Positions 14,247-21,849 of a stretch of 34,901 nt of DNA are shown here, piece by piece (position 1 is the stretch's first letter; the number at the start of each line of letters is the position of its first letter). The DNA is taken from the NCBI GenBank assembly GCA_009840965.1, contig VXMT01000226.1, forward strand, positions 1,930-36,830, read 5' to 3'. The notes under the pieces were generated by a model. That model ran no database searches. It was given only the letters and a program-made list of their open reading frames with translations, and was not told the origin of the DNA. A program made the position numbers and the translations under genes. This DNA comes from Chloroflexota bacterium. GTDB lineage: Bacteria > Chloroflexota > Dehalococcoidia > UBA2979.

Positions 14247-15023
14247 CTAGCGGCCCTTGAAGACCGGCTTGCGCTTCTCGGCGAAGGCGACGGCGGCCTC
14301 GCGGGTGTCCTCGAGCGACATGAGCCCGTCGAGGGCCTGCGGGAAGGCGATGTTGGACTGGTAGGTGTTCGGGCGCGGGCGCGCCATCATCAGCTGCTGC
14401 TTCGTGACCTGGACGTGCACCGGCGGCAGCGCCGCGATCTCCTCGGCGATGTCCATCGCCGTCGACATCAGCTCGGACTCCGGCACGACGTGGTTGATGA
14501 TGCCCAGCTCGTAGGCGCGCTGCGCGTCGAACTGGTGACCTCGGATCACGATCTCGGAGCCCGGCAGCCAGTAGAGGTTCTGCAGGATCACGAACAGCGC
14601 AGGGCCAATGATCCCCGTCGGAATCTCCGACATCGCGAAGCGCGCGCCCTCGGCCGCGACGCAGATGTCGGAGCCGCAGACAATGTAGAAGCCCGCGCCC
14701 CAGGCGCCGCCCTGCACGGCGGTGATGATCGGCTTGTCGGTCTCGGGCACGCCGTAGAAGCCCATCTTGGCGACGGGGGCGTCCGGGTTGCTGATCTCGG
14801 GGCGGCCCCCGGCCTGCTCGCGGATGTCGCGGCCCGCCGAGAAGATGCGACCCTCGCCGCTAACGACGGCGATGCGCAGATCAGAGTCGTTCTCGAACTC
14901 GTACCACGCCTGGTTGAGGTCATGGCGGATCTGGGCGCCGATCGCGTTCAGGCGTTCCGGCCGGTTGAGGCGGATGTGATAGATGTGGCCGAGCTTCTCG
15001 ACCTTGAGGAATTGCAGATCCAC
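14247..15023 (-). CDS. Enoyl-CoA hydratase/isomerase family protein (crotonase paralogue 3)
   Basis: A 258-residue crotonase, the third paralogue in the window. It keeps RPERLNAIGAQ (21-31), FSAGRDIREQ (61-70), GGAWGAG (105-111) and AMSEIPTGIIGPA. The Glu164 equivalent is present (E133), but the Glu144 position is Y113, as in paralogue 1, so an isomerase-like or other one-acid mechanism is more likely than classical hydration. The start is GTG 15023, with GGAG seven bases upstream on its strand, and a TGCTAGAGT extended -10 lies at 15069-15061. It is divergent from the nickel superoxide dismutase operon. Confidence 0.87.
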   Translation of the reverse strand: MDLQFLKVEKLGHIYHIRLNRPERLNAIGAQIRHDLNQAWYEFENDSDLRIAVVSGEGRIFSAGRDIREQAGGRPEISNPDAPVAKMGFYGVPETDKPIITAVQGGAWGAGFYIVCGSDICVAAEGARFAMSEIPTGIIGPALFVILQNLYWLPGSEIVIRGHQFDAQRAYELGIINHVVPESELMSTAMDIAEEIAALPPVHVQVTKQQLMMARPRPNTYQSNIAFPQALDGLMSLEDTREAAVAFAEKRKPVFKGR

Positions 15024-15060
15024 GTTGACTCCTCGAGTGCTAGATCCTCGCTGCGTGCGG

Positions 15061-15069
15061 ACTCTAGCA
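15061..15069 (-). promoter_or_regulatory. Extended -10 element for crotonase paralogue 3
   Basis: The minus strand reads TGCTAGAGT: TG, one base, then TAGAGT (4 of 6 to TATAAT), 37 bp before the GTG start. No clear -35 is seen, as often with extended -10 promoters. Confidence 0.4.
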
Positions 15070-15102
15070 CATCGCCGCGCTTCGGGCGCAGCGAGGGCGC
15101 GC

Positions 15103-15130
15103 TTGCGTTATTCGCGGGTGTGCCGACAAT
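15103..15130 (+). promoter_or_regulatory. Weak promoter candidate for the sodN operon
   Basis: TTGCGT (15103-15108) and GACAAT (15125-15130) are separated by 16 bp, about 93 bp before the sodN start. The opposite strand reads TATTGT over the same bases. Matches are modest. Confidence 0.25.
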
Positions 15131-15185
15131 AGGCGGCGCCGGTTCGACGGCGGACGCCGCGCCGGACGCCCGTACGGAAGCTGTT

Positions 15186-15206
15186 GGGCGCACGCGTGGT
15201 GCGCCC
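15186..15206. promoter_or_regulatory. Palindrome immediately upstream of the sodN ribosome-binding site
   Basis: Perfect 8-bp arms GGGCGCAC / GTGCGCCC with the 5-nt loop GCGTG end four bases before AGGGAG at 15211-15216. In RNA this would be a stable hairpin abutting the ribosome site; in DNA it could be an operator. It does not resemble the TTGC-type Nur box known upstream of Streptomyces sodN. Confidence 0.4.
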
Positions 15207-15223
15207 GCGAAGGGAGCCCAGAC

Positions 15224-15670
15224 GTGCACCTCCTCTCCGACCTTTTGCGCCCTCGCCGCCTCGCCGAGGCCCACTGCGACGGCCCCTGCGGCATCTACGA
15301 TCCGGCGTCGGCGCGCATCGCCGCCGAGGCCGTGCTCTCGATGGCGCAGAAGATCGTCGCCCTCGGCGACGCCGACGACGCGGCGACGAACAACACGCGC
15401 TCCCGCTTCACGGCGATCAAGGAGGAGCAGGCGGAGCTGGCCAAGCGCGAGCTGAACATCCTCTGGACGGACTACTTCAACCCGGAGCGCACCGCCGACT
15501 ACCCGGACCTCTGGCAGACCTTTTGGAACGCCGCCAAGCTCTGCTCCCGCAACAAGACGGAGCTGAGCGTCGAGGCCGGCGAGCAACTGCTCGCGACCAT
15601 CGAGGAGATCCACAACGTCTTCTGGGCCACCAAGGGCCGCGACGACGTTCCGTTCTACCTGGCGGTCTAG
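15224..15670 (+). CDS. sodN: Nickel-dependent superoxide dismutase precursor
   Basis: A 148-residue precursor of NiSOD, which converts superoxide to O2 and H2O2. The diagnostic nickel hook HCDGPCGIYDP starts at H17. After removal of a 16-residue propeptide, mature His1, Cys2 and Cys6 bind nickel. The remaining four-helix-bundle segments are typical (NNTRSRFTAIKEEQAELAKR, LWTDYFNPEH-like LWTDYFNPER, FWNAAKLCSRNKTE). It starts at GTG 15224 with AGGGAG seven bases upstream, below a palindrome at 15186-15206. The maturation protease gene follows 33 bp later and a DNA-repair nuclease after that. The propeptide is not a secretion signal, so the enzyme is probably cytoplasmic as in other NiSODs. Confidence 0.97.
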   Translation: MHLLSDLLRPRRLAEAHCDGPCGIYDPASARIAAEAVLSMAQKIVALGDADDAATNNTRSRFTAIKEEQAELAKRELNILWTDYFNPERTADYPDLWQTFWNAAKLCSRNKTELSVEAGEQLLATIEEIHNVFWATKGRDDVPFYLAV

Positions 15671-15703
15671 CCGGACCACTCGCCCGGCGACCCGAGGTCA
15701 ACT

Positions 15704-16135
15704 GTGCGCGGCCTCGCGCTCGCCCTCGCCTGTGGCGCGGGGGCGGGCGCGCTCATGTGGTTCGTCCCGCACCTCGCGGGGCGCTTCACCCGCTACGCGA
15801 TCGCGGGCGAGAGCATGCTGCCGACGCTGCAGCCGGGCGACTGGGTGATCGTCGACCGCCGCGCCTGGGCGCACGACGAGCCGCGCGAGGGCGAGATCGC
15901 GCTCGCCCGCGACCCGCGCGACCCTGGCCGCACGCTCGTGAAGCGCATCCGCGTGCGTGAGCCCGGGGGCGACCTCTGGCTGCTCGGCGACAACTCGCGG
16001 CGCAGCACGGACAGCCGCACGCTCGGCGCCTTCCCGCCGGAGGCCTTGCTCGGCCGCGTACGCTGGCGCTACTGGCCTCCGCCGCTGGGCGAGCCCGCGT
16101 CGGGGCCGCGGAGGGCGACGGCGGAGCGCGCGTGA
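15704..16135 (+). CDS. sodX: Nickel-type superoxide dismutase maturation protease (S26 family)
   Basis: A 143-residue S26 signal-peptidase-like serine protease. The nucleophile S37 is in AGESMLPTLQPGDWV and the general base K80 in TLVKRI, with the later GDNSRRSTDSRTLG box. A hydrophobic N-terminal stretch (about 3-25) could be a membrane anchor. In other bacteria the sodN-linked S26 protease removes the propeptide so that the new N-terminal His can bind nickel; the position 33 bp after sodN makes that role very likely here. It starts at GTG 15704 with GAGG six bases upstream. The stop overlaps the start of the next gene by four bases (GTGA), implying translational coupling. Confidence 0.93.
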   Translation: MRGLALALACGAGAGALMWFVPHLAGRFTRYAIAGESMLPTLQPGDWVIVDRRAWAHDEPREGEIALARDPRDPGRTLVKRIRVREPGGDLWLLGDNSRRSTDSRTLGAFPPEALLGRVRWRYWPPPLGEPASGPRRATAERA

Positions 16136-16902
16136 AACTCGCCACCTGGAACGTCAACTCGGTGCGGGCGCGGATGCCGCGCCTGCTCGAGTTCCTCGCC
16201 GTGCACGAGCCGGACGTCGTCTGCCTGCAGGAGACGAAGACCGCCCCCGGAGACTTTCCCGCCGGCGCGCTGCGCGAGGCCGGCTACGAGGCCGCCGACG
16301 AGTCCGGCGGGCGCTGGGCGGGCGTCGCCATCCTCGCCCGCGAGGATCACGCGATCGAGGACGTGGCCCGCGGGCTGCCCGGCAGCCCGCTCCCGGAGGA
16401 CGCCCGCTGGATCGAGGCGACCGTCGCCGGCGTGCGCGCCGTCAGCGTCTATGTCGTCAACGGCCGCGCCCTCGACGACCCGATGTACGAGGCGAAGCTC
16501 GCCTTCCTCGACGCGATGGCCGAGCGCGCCGAAGCGCTCGCGGACCATCCGCTCGTGATCGCCGGCGACTTCAACATCGCGCGGGCCGACATGGATGTCT
16601 GGGATCCCGCCGCCTTCGAGGGCGCGACGCACACGAGCGCGCCGGAGCGCGAGCGCCTCGAGGCGCTGCTCGGGGCTGGGCTGGCCGACGCCTTCCGCGT
16701 TGTCGAGCCGGAGACGGTGCAGCACACCTGGTGGGACTACCGGCAGGGGCACTTCCACCGCGGCATGGGGATGCGCATCGATCTCGCCCTCGTAAGCCAG
16801 CAGCTCGCCGGGCGGCTGCGCGCCGCGGGCATCGATCGCGACTTCCGCAAGGGCCCGAAGCCCTCCGACCACGCGCCGGTGCTGTTCGAGTTCGAGGACT
16901 GA
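16132..16902 (+). CDS. xth: Exodeoxyribonuclease III / AP endonuclease
   Basis: A 256-residue Xth-type exonuclease III of the endonuclease/exonuclease/phosphatase fold, used in base-excision repair of oxidised DNA. Motifs are NVNSVRAR (8-14), QETK with metal ligand E34, Y107 in the YVVNGR box (more often YxPNG), D146 and N148 in GDFNIA, RIDLAL with D217, and SDHAPV with D246-H247. It starts at GTG 16132 inside the end of sodX (GTGA overlap), so it is translated with the superoxide-dismutase maturation gene. Joining superoxide removal to repair of oxidative DNA damage is sensible, but I do not know it as a standard arrangement. Confidence 0.93.
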   Translation: MKLATWNVNSVRARMPRLLEFLAVHEPDVVCLQETKTAPGDFPAGALREAGYEAADESGGRWAGVAILAREDHAIEDVARGLPGSPLPEDARWIEATVAGVRAVSVYVVNGRALDDPMYEAKLAFLDAMAERAEALADHPLVIAGDFNIARADMDVWDPAAFEGATHTSAPERERLEALLGAGLADAFRVVEPETVQHTWWDYRQGHFHRGMGMRIDLALVSQQLAGRLRAAGIDRDFRKGPKPSDHAPVLFEFED

Positions 16903-16990
16903 GGACAGGCCGGATGGTCGCATCGCATCGGCGCCGCGCCGTATCCTGCGCCTCACCAGCCACCGGGTGTGTAGCGATCGGATGTGCACG

Positions 16991-18094
16991 ATGAGCGAGG
17001 ACGCGCTGCGCACGCGGCTCTGCGAGGAGTACGGCTGCGAGTACCCGATCGTCGCCTTCTGCCACACCAAGGAGGTCGTGGCCGCGGTCACGAACGCCGG
17101 CGGCATCGGCGTCCTCGGCACCACTCAGCTCAAGAAGGACGAGTTCCGGCGAGATGTGCGCTGGATCCGCGACCGGGTCGGCGACAGGCCGTGGGGCATC
17201 GACACCCTGCTGCCCGCCACCTTCCAGGAAGGCAACGTCGAGGACCTCGAGGGGATGATCCCGCAGGGGCACCGCGACTTCGTCGAGCGGATGCAGCACG
17301 ACAACGAGATCCCGGACCCGTCCAGCCCGCCACCCTGGCAACCCTCCGTCGGCGCCGACTTGCTGCAGCGCGCCCGCGACCACATCGACGTGACTCTCGA
17401 GGAGCGCGTGCCGATCTTCGCCTCGGGCCTCGGCAACCCCGCCGTGATCCTCGAACGCGCGCACGAGGTCGGCACGAAGGTCTGGGGGCTGATCGGCATG
17501 ACCCGGCAGGCGCGCCGCGAGCTGGAGGCGGGAGTCGACCTGATCATCGCGCAGGGCGGTGACTCCGGCGGTCATTCCGGCCGGATCGGCACGTTCTCGC
17601 TCGTCCCGGCCGTAGCGAGGATGGCGCGCGAGTACGACACGCCGGTGCTCGCCGCCGGGGGCGTGACCCGCGGCGAGCACCTCGTGGCTGCGCTTGCCCT
17701 CGGCGCCGTCGGCGTGTGGGCCGGCACGATCTGGCAGGCGACGACGGAGTCGCACATCGACCGCTACCTCAAGGAGAAGCTCGTCAGCGCCGCCACCGAG
17801 GACTCGACGAAGAGCCGCGCGCTCACGGGCAAGCCCGCGGCGCGGCTGCGCTCCAAGATGATCGACGCCTGGGAGCAGCCCGACGCGCCCGAGCCGCTCG
17901 GCATGCCGCTGCAGCCGATGCTGATGGCGAAGATCATGCAGGCGGTAGACGATCACAGGGTCGAGGAGTTCATGAACGTCGCGGCCGGGCAGGGCGTCGG
18001 CCTGATCGACGAGATCCGCCCGGCCGCCCGGGTGGTCGACGACATGGTCGCCGAGGCGCGCGCGATCCTCGAGGGCGAGCCGCTCCCGGCCTAG
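16991..18094 (+). CDS. Nitronate monooxygenase family protein
   Basis: A 367-residue FMN-dependent TIM-barrel enzyme of the nitronate monooxygenase/2-nitropropane dioxygenase family, which oxidises alkyl nitronates to carbonyls and nitrite. The N-terminal PIVAF-TKEVVAAVTNAGGIGVLG and the active-site H195 in GGDSGGHSG are present, as is VLAAGGVTRGEHL for phosphate binding. The insertion around 100-125 (HDNEIPDPSSPPPW) is longer than in minimal members. The start is uncertain: ATG 16991 or 16982, or GTG 16967; none has a strong ribosome site. A TATCCT -10 candidate lies at 16942-16947. It converges on the amidase gene and the two share the bases CTAG for their stop codons. Confidence 0.87.
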   Translation: MSEDALRTRLCEEYGCEYPIVAFCHTKEVVAAVTNAGGIGVLGTTQLKKDEFRRDVRWIRDRVGDRPWGIDTLLPATFQEGNVEDLEGMIPQGHRDFVERMQHDNEIPDPSSPPPWQPSVGADLLQRARDHIDVTLEERVPIFASGLGNPAVILERAHEVGTKVWGLIGMTRQARRELEAGVDLIIAQGGDSGGHSGRIGTFSLVPAVARMAREYDTPVLAAGGVTRGEHLVAALALGAVGVWAGTIWQATTESHIDRYLKEKLVSAATEDSTKSRALTGKPAARLRSKMIDAWEQPDAPEPLGMPLQPMLMAKIMQAVDDHRVEEFMNVAAGQGVGLIDEIRPAARVVDDMVAEARAILEGEPLPA

Positions 18095-19500
18095 CCGCCG
18101 ACCAGCGGCGGGCGGCGTGGCCAGCCGGTCGCCTGCTCGCAGGCGTGGGCGGCGCGGCAGACGGTCGCCTCCGCGAAGGGCCGCCCGGCAATCATCAGCC
18201 CGACCGGCAGCCCGTTGCCGTCGAGGCCGCAGGGCACGCTGACCGCCGGCAGGCCGGAGACGTTGTAGAGCCGCGTGTTGCTCGCGAGGATCGACTCGGG
18301 GTCGCCCTCGGCGACCGTCGGCACGGTCCGCCGAAGCGTCGGCGAGACCAGCAGATCGACGGTCTTGAGCACCGCGAGCACCTCGTGCTCGATCGCTGCG
18401 CGTGTCCGCAGGTCGCGGAAGTACTCGATCGCCAATCGATCGAGGCCCGCCGCGATCTTCCCGCGGACCTCGTCGCTGTAGAGCTCGGGATGGTCGCGCA
18501 GCCACTGCGCGTGGAACGCGGCGCCCTCGACCGGGCTGATCACCAGCCGCCGCGAGGCGCCGAAGCTCGGCAGCTCGACCTCGACCGTCTCGGCGCCGAG
18601 CGCGCGCAGCTCGTCGAGGGCCGGCTCGCAGACCGCTACGACCTCGTCATCGCAGTTCGCCCACAGCGGGTCGCGCGGCACGCCAAGGCGTAGCCCGGCC
18701 AGGTCGCGGCCGAGCTCGCGCGTGAAGTCCTCCGGCGGACGTTCCATGGACTGCGAGTCGGTCGGGTCGTAGCCGGCGATGGCGTTGAGGATCAGCGCGG
18801 AGTCCTCGACGGTCCTGGTGAGCGGCCCGGCGTGGTCGAGCGTGTGCGAGAGCGGGAAGACGCCGCTGCGGCTGACGAGTCCTCGCGTCGGCTTCAGCCC
18901 GGCGACGCCGCAGACGGCGGCGGGGATGCGGATCGAGCCGCCGGTATCGCTGCCGAGCGTGCCGAGCGCGGACCCGGCCGCCGCAGCCGCGCCGCTGCCG
19001 CCGCTGCTCCCGCCCGGCGTGTAGTCCCGGTTCCAGGGGTTGCGGATCGTCCCGAAGTGCGCGTTGTCGCTCGTCGTGCCGAACGCGAACTCGTGCATCC
19101 CGAGCTTGCCGGTGAGGACCATGCCCGCCTCGTGGAGCTTCGCGACGACGAACGCGTCCTCCTCCGGAACGCGATCCCGCAGGAAGCCGGAGCCCGCGGT
19201 CGTCACGATGCCGGCGGTGTCGAACAGGTCCTTGAGGGCGAACGGGATGCCGTGCAGCGGCCCGCGATCGAGGCCGCTCGCCAGCTCCTCGTCGGCGCGG
19301 GCCGCCCGCTCGCGGGCGAGGTCCGCCGTCACGAGCACGTAGGCGTTGAGTGCCGGCTCGGTCTCCTCGATGCGCGCGAGGACCGACTCGGTCAGCGCGA
19401 CCGCGCTCAGCGAGCCGTCACGCAGCGCGGCCTCAGCCTCGGCGATCGTGAGGTCGCAGGGCTGGCCTTCGAGGGCCTCGGCGTCGATGTTGGGCGGCAT
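18091..19500 (-). CDS. Amidase (amidase-signature family)
   Basis: A 469-residue amidase-signature hydrolase (GatA-like fold). The Ser-cisSer-Lys triad is K90 (FALKDLFD), S165 (PGGSSGGSGAA) and S189 (SDTGGSIRIPA); the 24-residue spacing of the two serines matches malonamidase and peptide amidase. No GatB or GatC gene is nearby and the setting is catabolic, so a free amide hydrolase is more likely than the tRNA amidotransferase subunit. ATG 19500 follows GGGAGG. It is the last gene of a methyltransferase-MFS-amidase operon (18 bp after the transporter gene), which suggests uptake and hydrolysis of an amide. Its TAG overlaps the TAG of the convergent nitronate monooxygenase gene. Confidence 0.9.
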   Translation of the reverse strand: MPPNIDAEALEGQPCDLTIAEAEAALRDGSLSAVALTESVLARIEETEPALNAYVLVTADLARERAARADEELASGLDRGPLHGIPFALKDLFDTAGIVTTAGSGFLRDRVPEEDAFVVAKLHEAGMVLTGKLGMHEFAFGTTSDNAHFGTIRNPWNRDYTPGGSSGGSGAAAAAGSALGTLGSDTGGSIRIPAAVCGVAGLKPTRGLVSRSGVFPLSHTLDHAGPLTRTVEDSALILNAIAGYDPTDSQSMERPPEDFTRELGRDLAGLRLGVPRDPLWANCDDEVVAVCEPALDELRALGAETVEVELPSFGASRRLVISPVEGAAFHAQWLRDHPELYSDEVRGKIAAGLDRLAIEYFRDLRTRAAIEHEVLAVLKTVDLLVSPTLRRTVPTVAEGDPESILASNTRLYNVSGLPAVSVPCGLDGNGLPVGLMIAGRPFAEATVCRAAHACEQATGWPRRPPLVGG

Positions 19501-19518
19501 GGTGCGATCCTCCCGGCG

Positions 19519-20820
19519 TCAGCGCAGGCGGCTGATCGGCGTGCGTGCGATGAACTGGGCGGCGGTGATGAGGAGCAGGGCCACGGCGGCGAGGCCGACG
19601 GCGATCTGCGGTCCGATCGCGTTGGCGATGAGGCTCACGAGCAGCGTGCCGAGCGACATCAGCCCGTACTGCATCATGTAGACGCTGAGCACGCGCCCCC
19701 GGAAGTCCTCGTCCACGTAGGCCTGCAGCAGCACGCTGCCGAGCGAGAGATAGCCGGCCTGCCCCATCCCGATCGCGACGGCGCAGACGAGGGCGACCCA
19801 GTAGAGCTCGTTGAAGGCGAAGACAAGCATCGCGACACCGATCAGCACGACGCTGAGCATCCAGACGCGCCCGCGCTGCCCTCCGGGAATCGAGGCGACG
19901 ATCAGCGAGCCGCCGACGGCGCCGAGGCCGCCCATGCTGAGCATCACGCCGAGCGCCCCGGCGCCGGCGTTCAGGATCTCCTTGGCGTAGCCCGGCAGCA
20001 GCGTCATGTAGGTCATCCAGAAGAGCGCGACGGCGCCGTTGTAGATGAGCAGCGGGCGCATCACCTCGTCACGCCACACGTAGCGCAACCCCTCGGCGAG
20101 CTGTCCGATCGCACGCGAGGGTCCGGTGGCCGTCCTTGGGCCGATCTCGACGGGCAGCAGCAGGAGGAGCGCGCCGACGTAGAACGCGGCCATCATGTAG
20201 TAGACGTACTGGGTGCCCTCGATGCTGCCGGCGGGGCCGAGGGCGCCGATCATCCAGCCGGCGAGCGCGGGCATGAGCAGGAACGAGGCGTTCTGCCCGG
20301 TGGTGTAGAGCGCCATCGCGTTCGTGAGGTGCTTCATCCCCACCACCGAGGGCGTGAGCGCTTGCCGCGCGGGCATCGTCAGCGTGTGCGACCCGGCAAT
20401 CAGCGAGGAGCCGACAGCGATCTGCCAGAACTGCACGTCGCCGCTCGCGACCAGCAGCGCCATCGCCAGCGAGGCGATCGCTCCTCCGGCCTGTCCCGTC
20501 TGGATGAAGCGCTTGCGATGCTTGACCTTGTCCGCGAGGACGCCCCCCGGCAGCGCTGTCAGCAGGCCGGTGATCCCCGCGGAGAGGTGCAGCACGCCCA
20601 GCGCCGCGAACGACCCCGTGAGCTCGAACGTCAGCCAGCCGCCAACGAACATCTGCACACCCATCGCCGCGAAGCCCGCGAACATCGAGGTGAAGAACCA
20701 GCGGAAGCTGACGATGCTGAACGAGTCGAGCGTCCGGAAGCGTCGCCTTCCCCCGGCGACCGCCTGGTCGACGGGGATCGGCGTTGCCGGCGTCGCGGCG
20801 CGCTCGCGCGTCTGGGTCAT
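19519..20820 (-). CDS. MFS transporter (EntS/MFS_3-like)
   Basis: A 433-residue membrane protein with about twelve predicted hydrophobic segments. The first starts near residue 40 after a basic, Pro-rich cytoplasmic N-terminus. The loop 2-3 motif appears as GGVLADKVKHRKR (about 92-104), and the C-terminal half repeats it weakly (VDEDFRGRVLSVYMM). It resembles the EntS-like group of major facilitator exporters, which move siderophores or drugs, so export is as possible as uptake. It lies 43 bp after the methyltransferase gene and 18 bp before the amidase gene on the same strand. Confidence 0.87.
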   Translation of the reverse strand: MTQTRERAATPATPIPVDQAVAGGRRRFRTLDSFSIVSFRWFFTSMFAGFAAMGVQMFVGGWLTFELTGSFAALGVLHLSAGITGLLTALPGGVLADKVKHRKRFIQTGQAGGAIASLAMALLVASGDVQFWQIAVGSSLIAGSHTLTMPARQALTPSVVGMKHLTNAMALYTTGQNASFLLMPALAGWMIGALGPAGSIEGTQYVYYMMAAFYVGALLLLLPVEIGPRTATGPSRAIGQLAEGLRYVWRDEVMRPLLIYNGAVALFWMTYMTLLPGYAKEILNAGAGALGVMLSMGGLGAVGGSLIVASIPGGQRGRVWMLSVVLIGVAMLVFAFNELYWVALVCAVAIGMGQAGYLSLGSVLLQAYVDEDFRGRVLSVYMMQYGLMSLGTLLVSLIANAIGPQIAVGLAAVALLLITAAQFIARTPISRLR

Positions 20821-20863
20821 GCGCGCATCGTGACCGATCGAGGGCGAGCGGCATAGCGCCTTG

Positions 20864-21748
20864 TCACGCCTCGGGCGGCTCCCAGCTCACCACCGCGGTC
20901 TGCGCGAACGGCAGCGGGAACGCCACGAGGCCGTCGTCGCCGGCGTAGCGCTCCAACAACAGCTCCCGCATGCGCGCCTCCCGCGCCGAGCCGCGCGCGA
21001 CGAAGTAGCGGTGCCGGTACGAGTCGATCACCTCGTCGAGCGGCTGTGCGGGCAGGGGCGGGGGTGGCGTCGTGGCGAGGTCGAACGCGCGCCCGCGGGC
21101 GCCGAGGATCGCGAGGAACTCGCGCAGCGCGGGCAACTCGGCGAGCGGCTCGTCGTGCAGGACGGACCAGAGCGGCTCGAGCGGCGTGCCCGGCATGTGG
21201 TCCATCAGCACGATCACGCACAGCCGCCGCGCGTGCGCCTCGAGCGCATCGAGGAAGGCGCCGACCTCCTCGACAAAGAAGAGCACGCTCGCCGAAAGCG
21301 CCACGTCGACGATCGGCGCGGCCTCGCCGGGCGCTCCCGCGGGCGGCCAGCCCGTGGTCGGCAGCACCTCGATGTTGTCGAGGCCGGAGGCGGCGGCCTC
21401 CTCGCGCAGCCGCGCCGTCATCCCCGGCGAGCGGTCGACGGCGGTCATGTGGCGCACGCGGCGTGCGAGCGGGATCGCGAGGCGTCCCGCGCCCGCGCCG
21501 ACCTCGAGCCAGTGGTCCTCGGGGCGCGCGAGCGCCTCCAGCAGCGGCAGCTCGGGCGCCGGGTAGGCGTCCGGGCCGGGCGCGAAGATGTCGGCCATCG
21601 CGCCCCACTCGTCGTCGGGCGGGGCCTGCTCGCGCATCCGCTCCGCCTGCTCGTTGGCTGCACGGTGCAGCGCGCGCCAGGCGGCGAGCGCCTCGGCCTC
21701 GCTCGGGCGCAGCGTGCGGCGGGCTTCGTCGTGGGTGGGGTCCGTCAT
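20864..21748 (-). CDS. Class I SAM-dependent methyltransferase
   Basis: A 294-residue protein with the AdoMet-binding motif LEVGAGAGRLAIPLA (81-95), an acidic motif II end (MTAVDRSPGM) and a motif IV-like VDVALSASVLFFV. The N-terminal 70 residues are helical and charged. ATG 21748 was chosen; no ribosome-binding site precedes it, and a TACCGT element only eight bases upstream would give a nearly leaderless transcript. An upstream in-frame start at 21781 is less likely. It heads the operon with the MFS transporter and amidase. The methyl acceptor is unknown, probably a small molecule. Confidence 0.8.
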   Translation of the reverse strand: MTDPTHDEARRTLRPSEAEALAAWRALHRAANEQAERMREQAPPDDEWGAMADIFAPGPDAYPAPELPLLEALARPEDHWLEVGAGAGRLAIPLARRVRHMTAVDRSPGMTARLREEAAASGLDNIEVLPTTGWPPAGAPGEAAPIVDVALSASVLFFVEEVGAFLDALEAHARRLCVIVLMDHMPGTPLEPLWSVLHDEPLAELPALREFLAILGARGRAFDLATTPPPPLPAQPLDEVIDSYRHRYFVARGSAREARMRELLLERYAGDDGLVAFPLPFAQTAVVSWEPPEA

Positions 21749-21849
21749 CGGGGCTACGGTACCACTAGGCCAGAGCGGCAAGATGGTGTCGGCACGGTCG
21801 TTCGGGTTGTCGATTACCCTCGGTGTATCGTCTCCAGTGGGAACCGAAC

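Noticed and set aside
12663-15455. 930-codon plus-strand open frame across the LLM and third crotonase genes
   Set aside because: It is the mirror of two real minus-strand genes, has no family motif, and runs through two terminators and the sodN start.
18091-19500. GatA subunit of the tRNA amidotransferase
   Set aside because: The fold matches, but there is no gatB/gatC, the neighbours are a transporter and a methyltransferase, and the sequence ending differs from typical GatA; a catabolic amidase is simpler.
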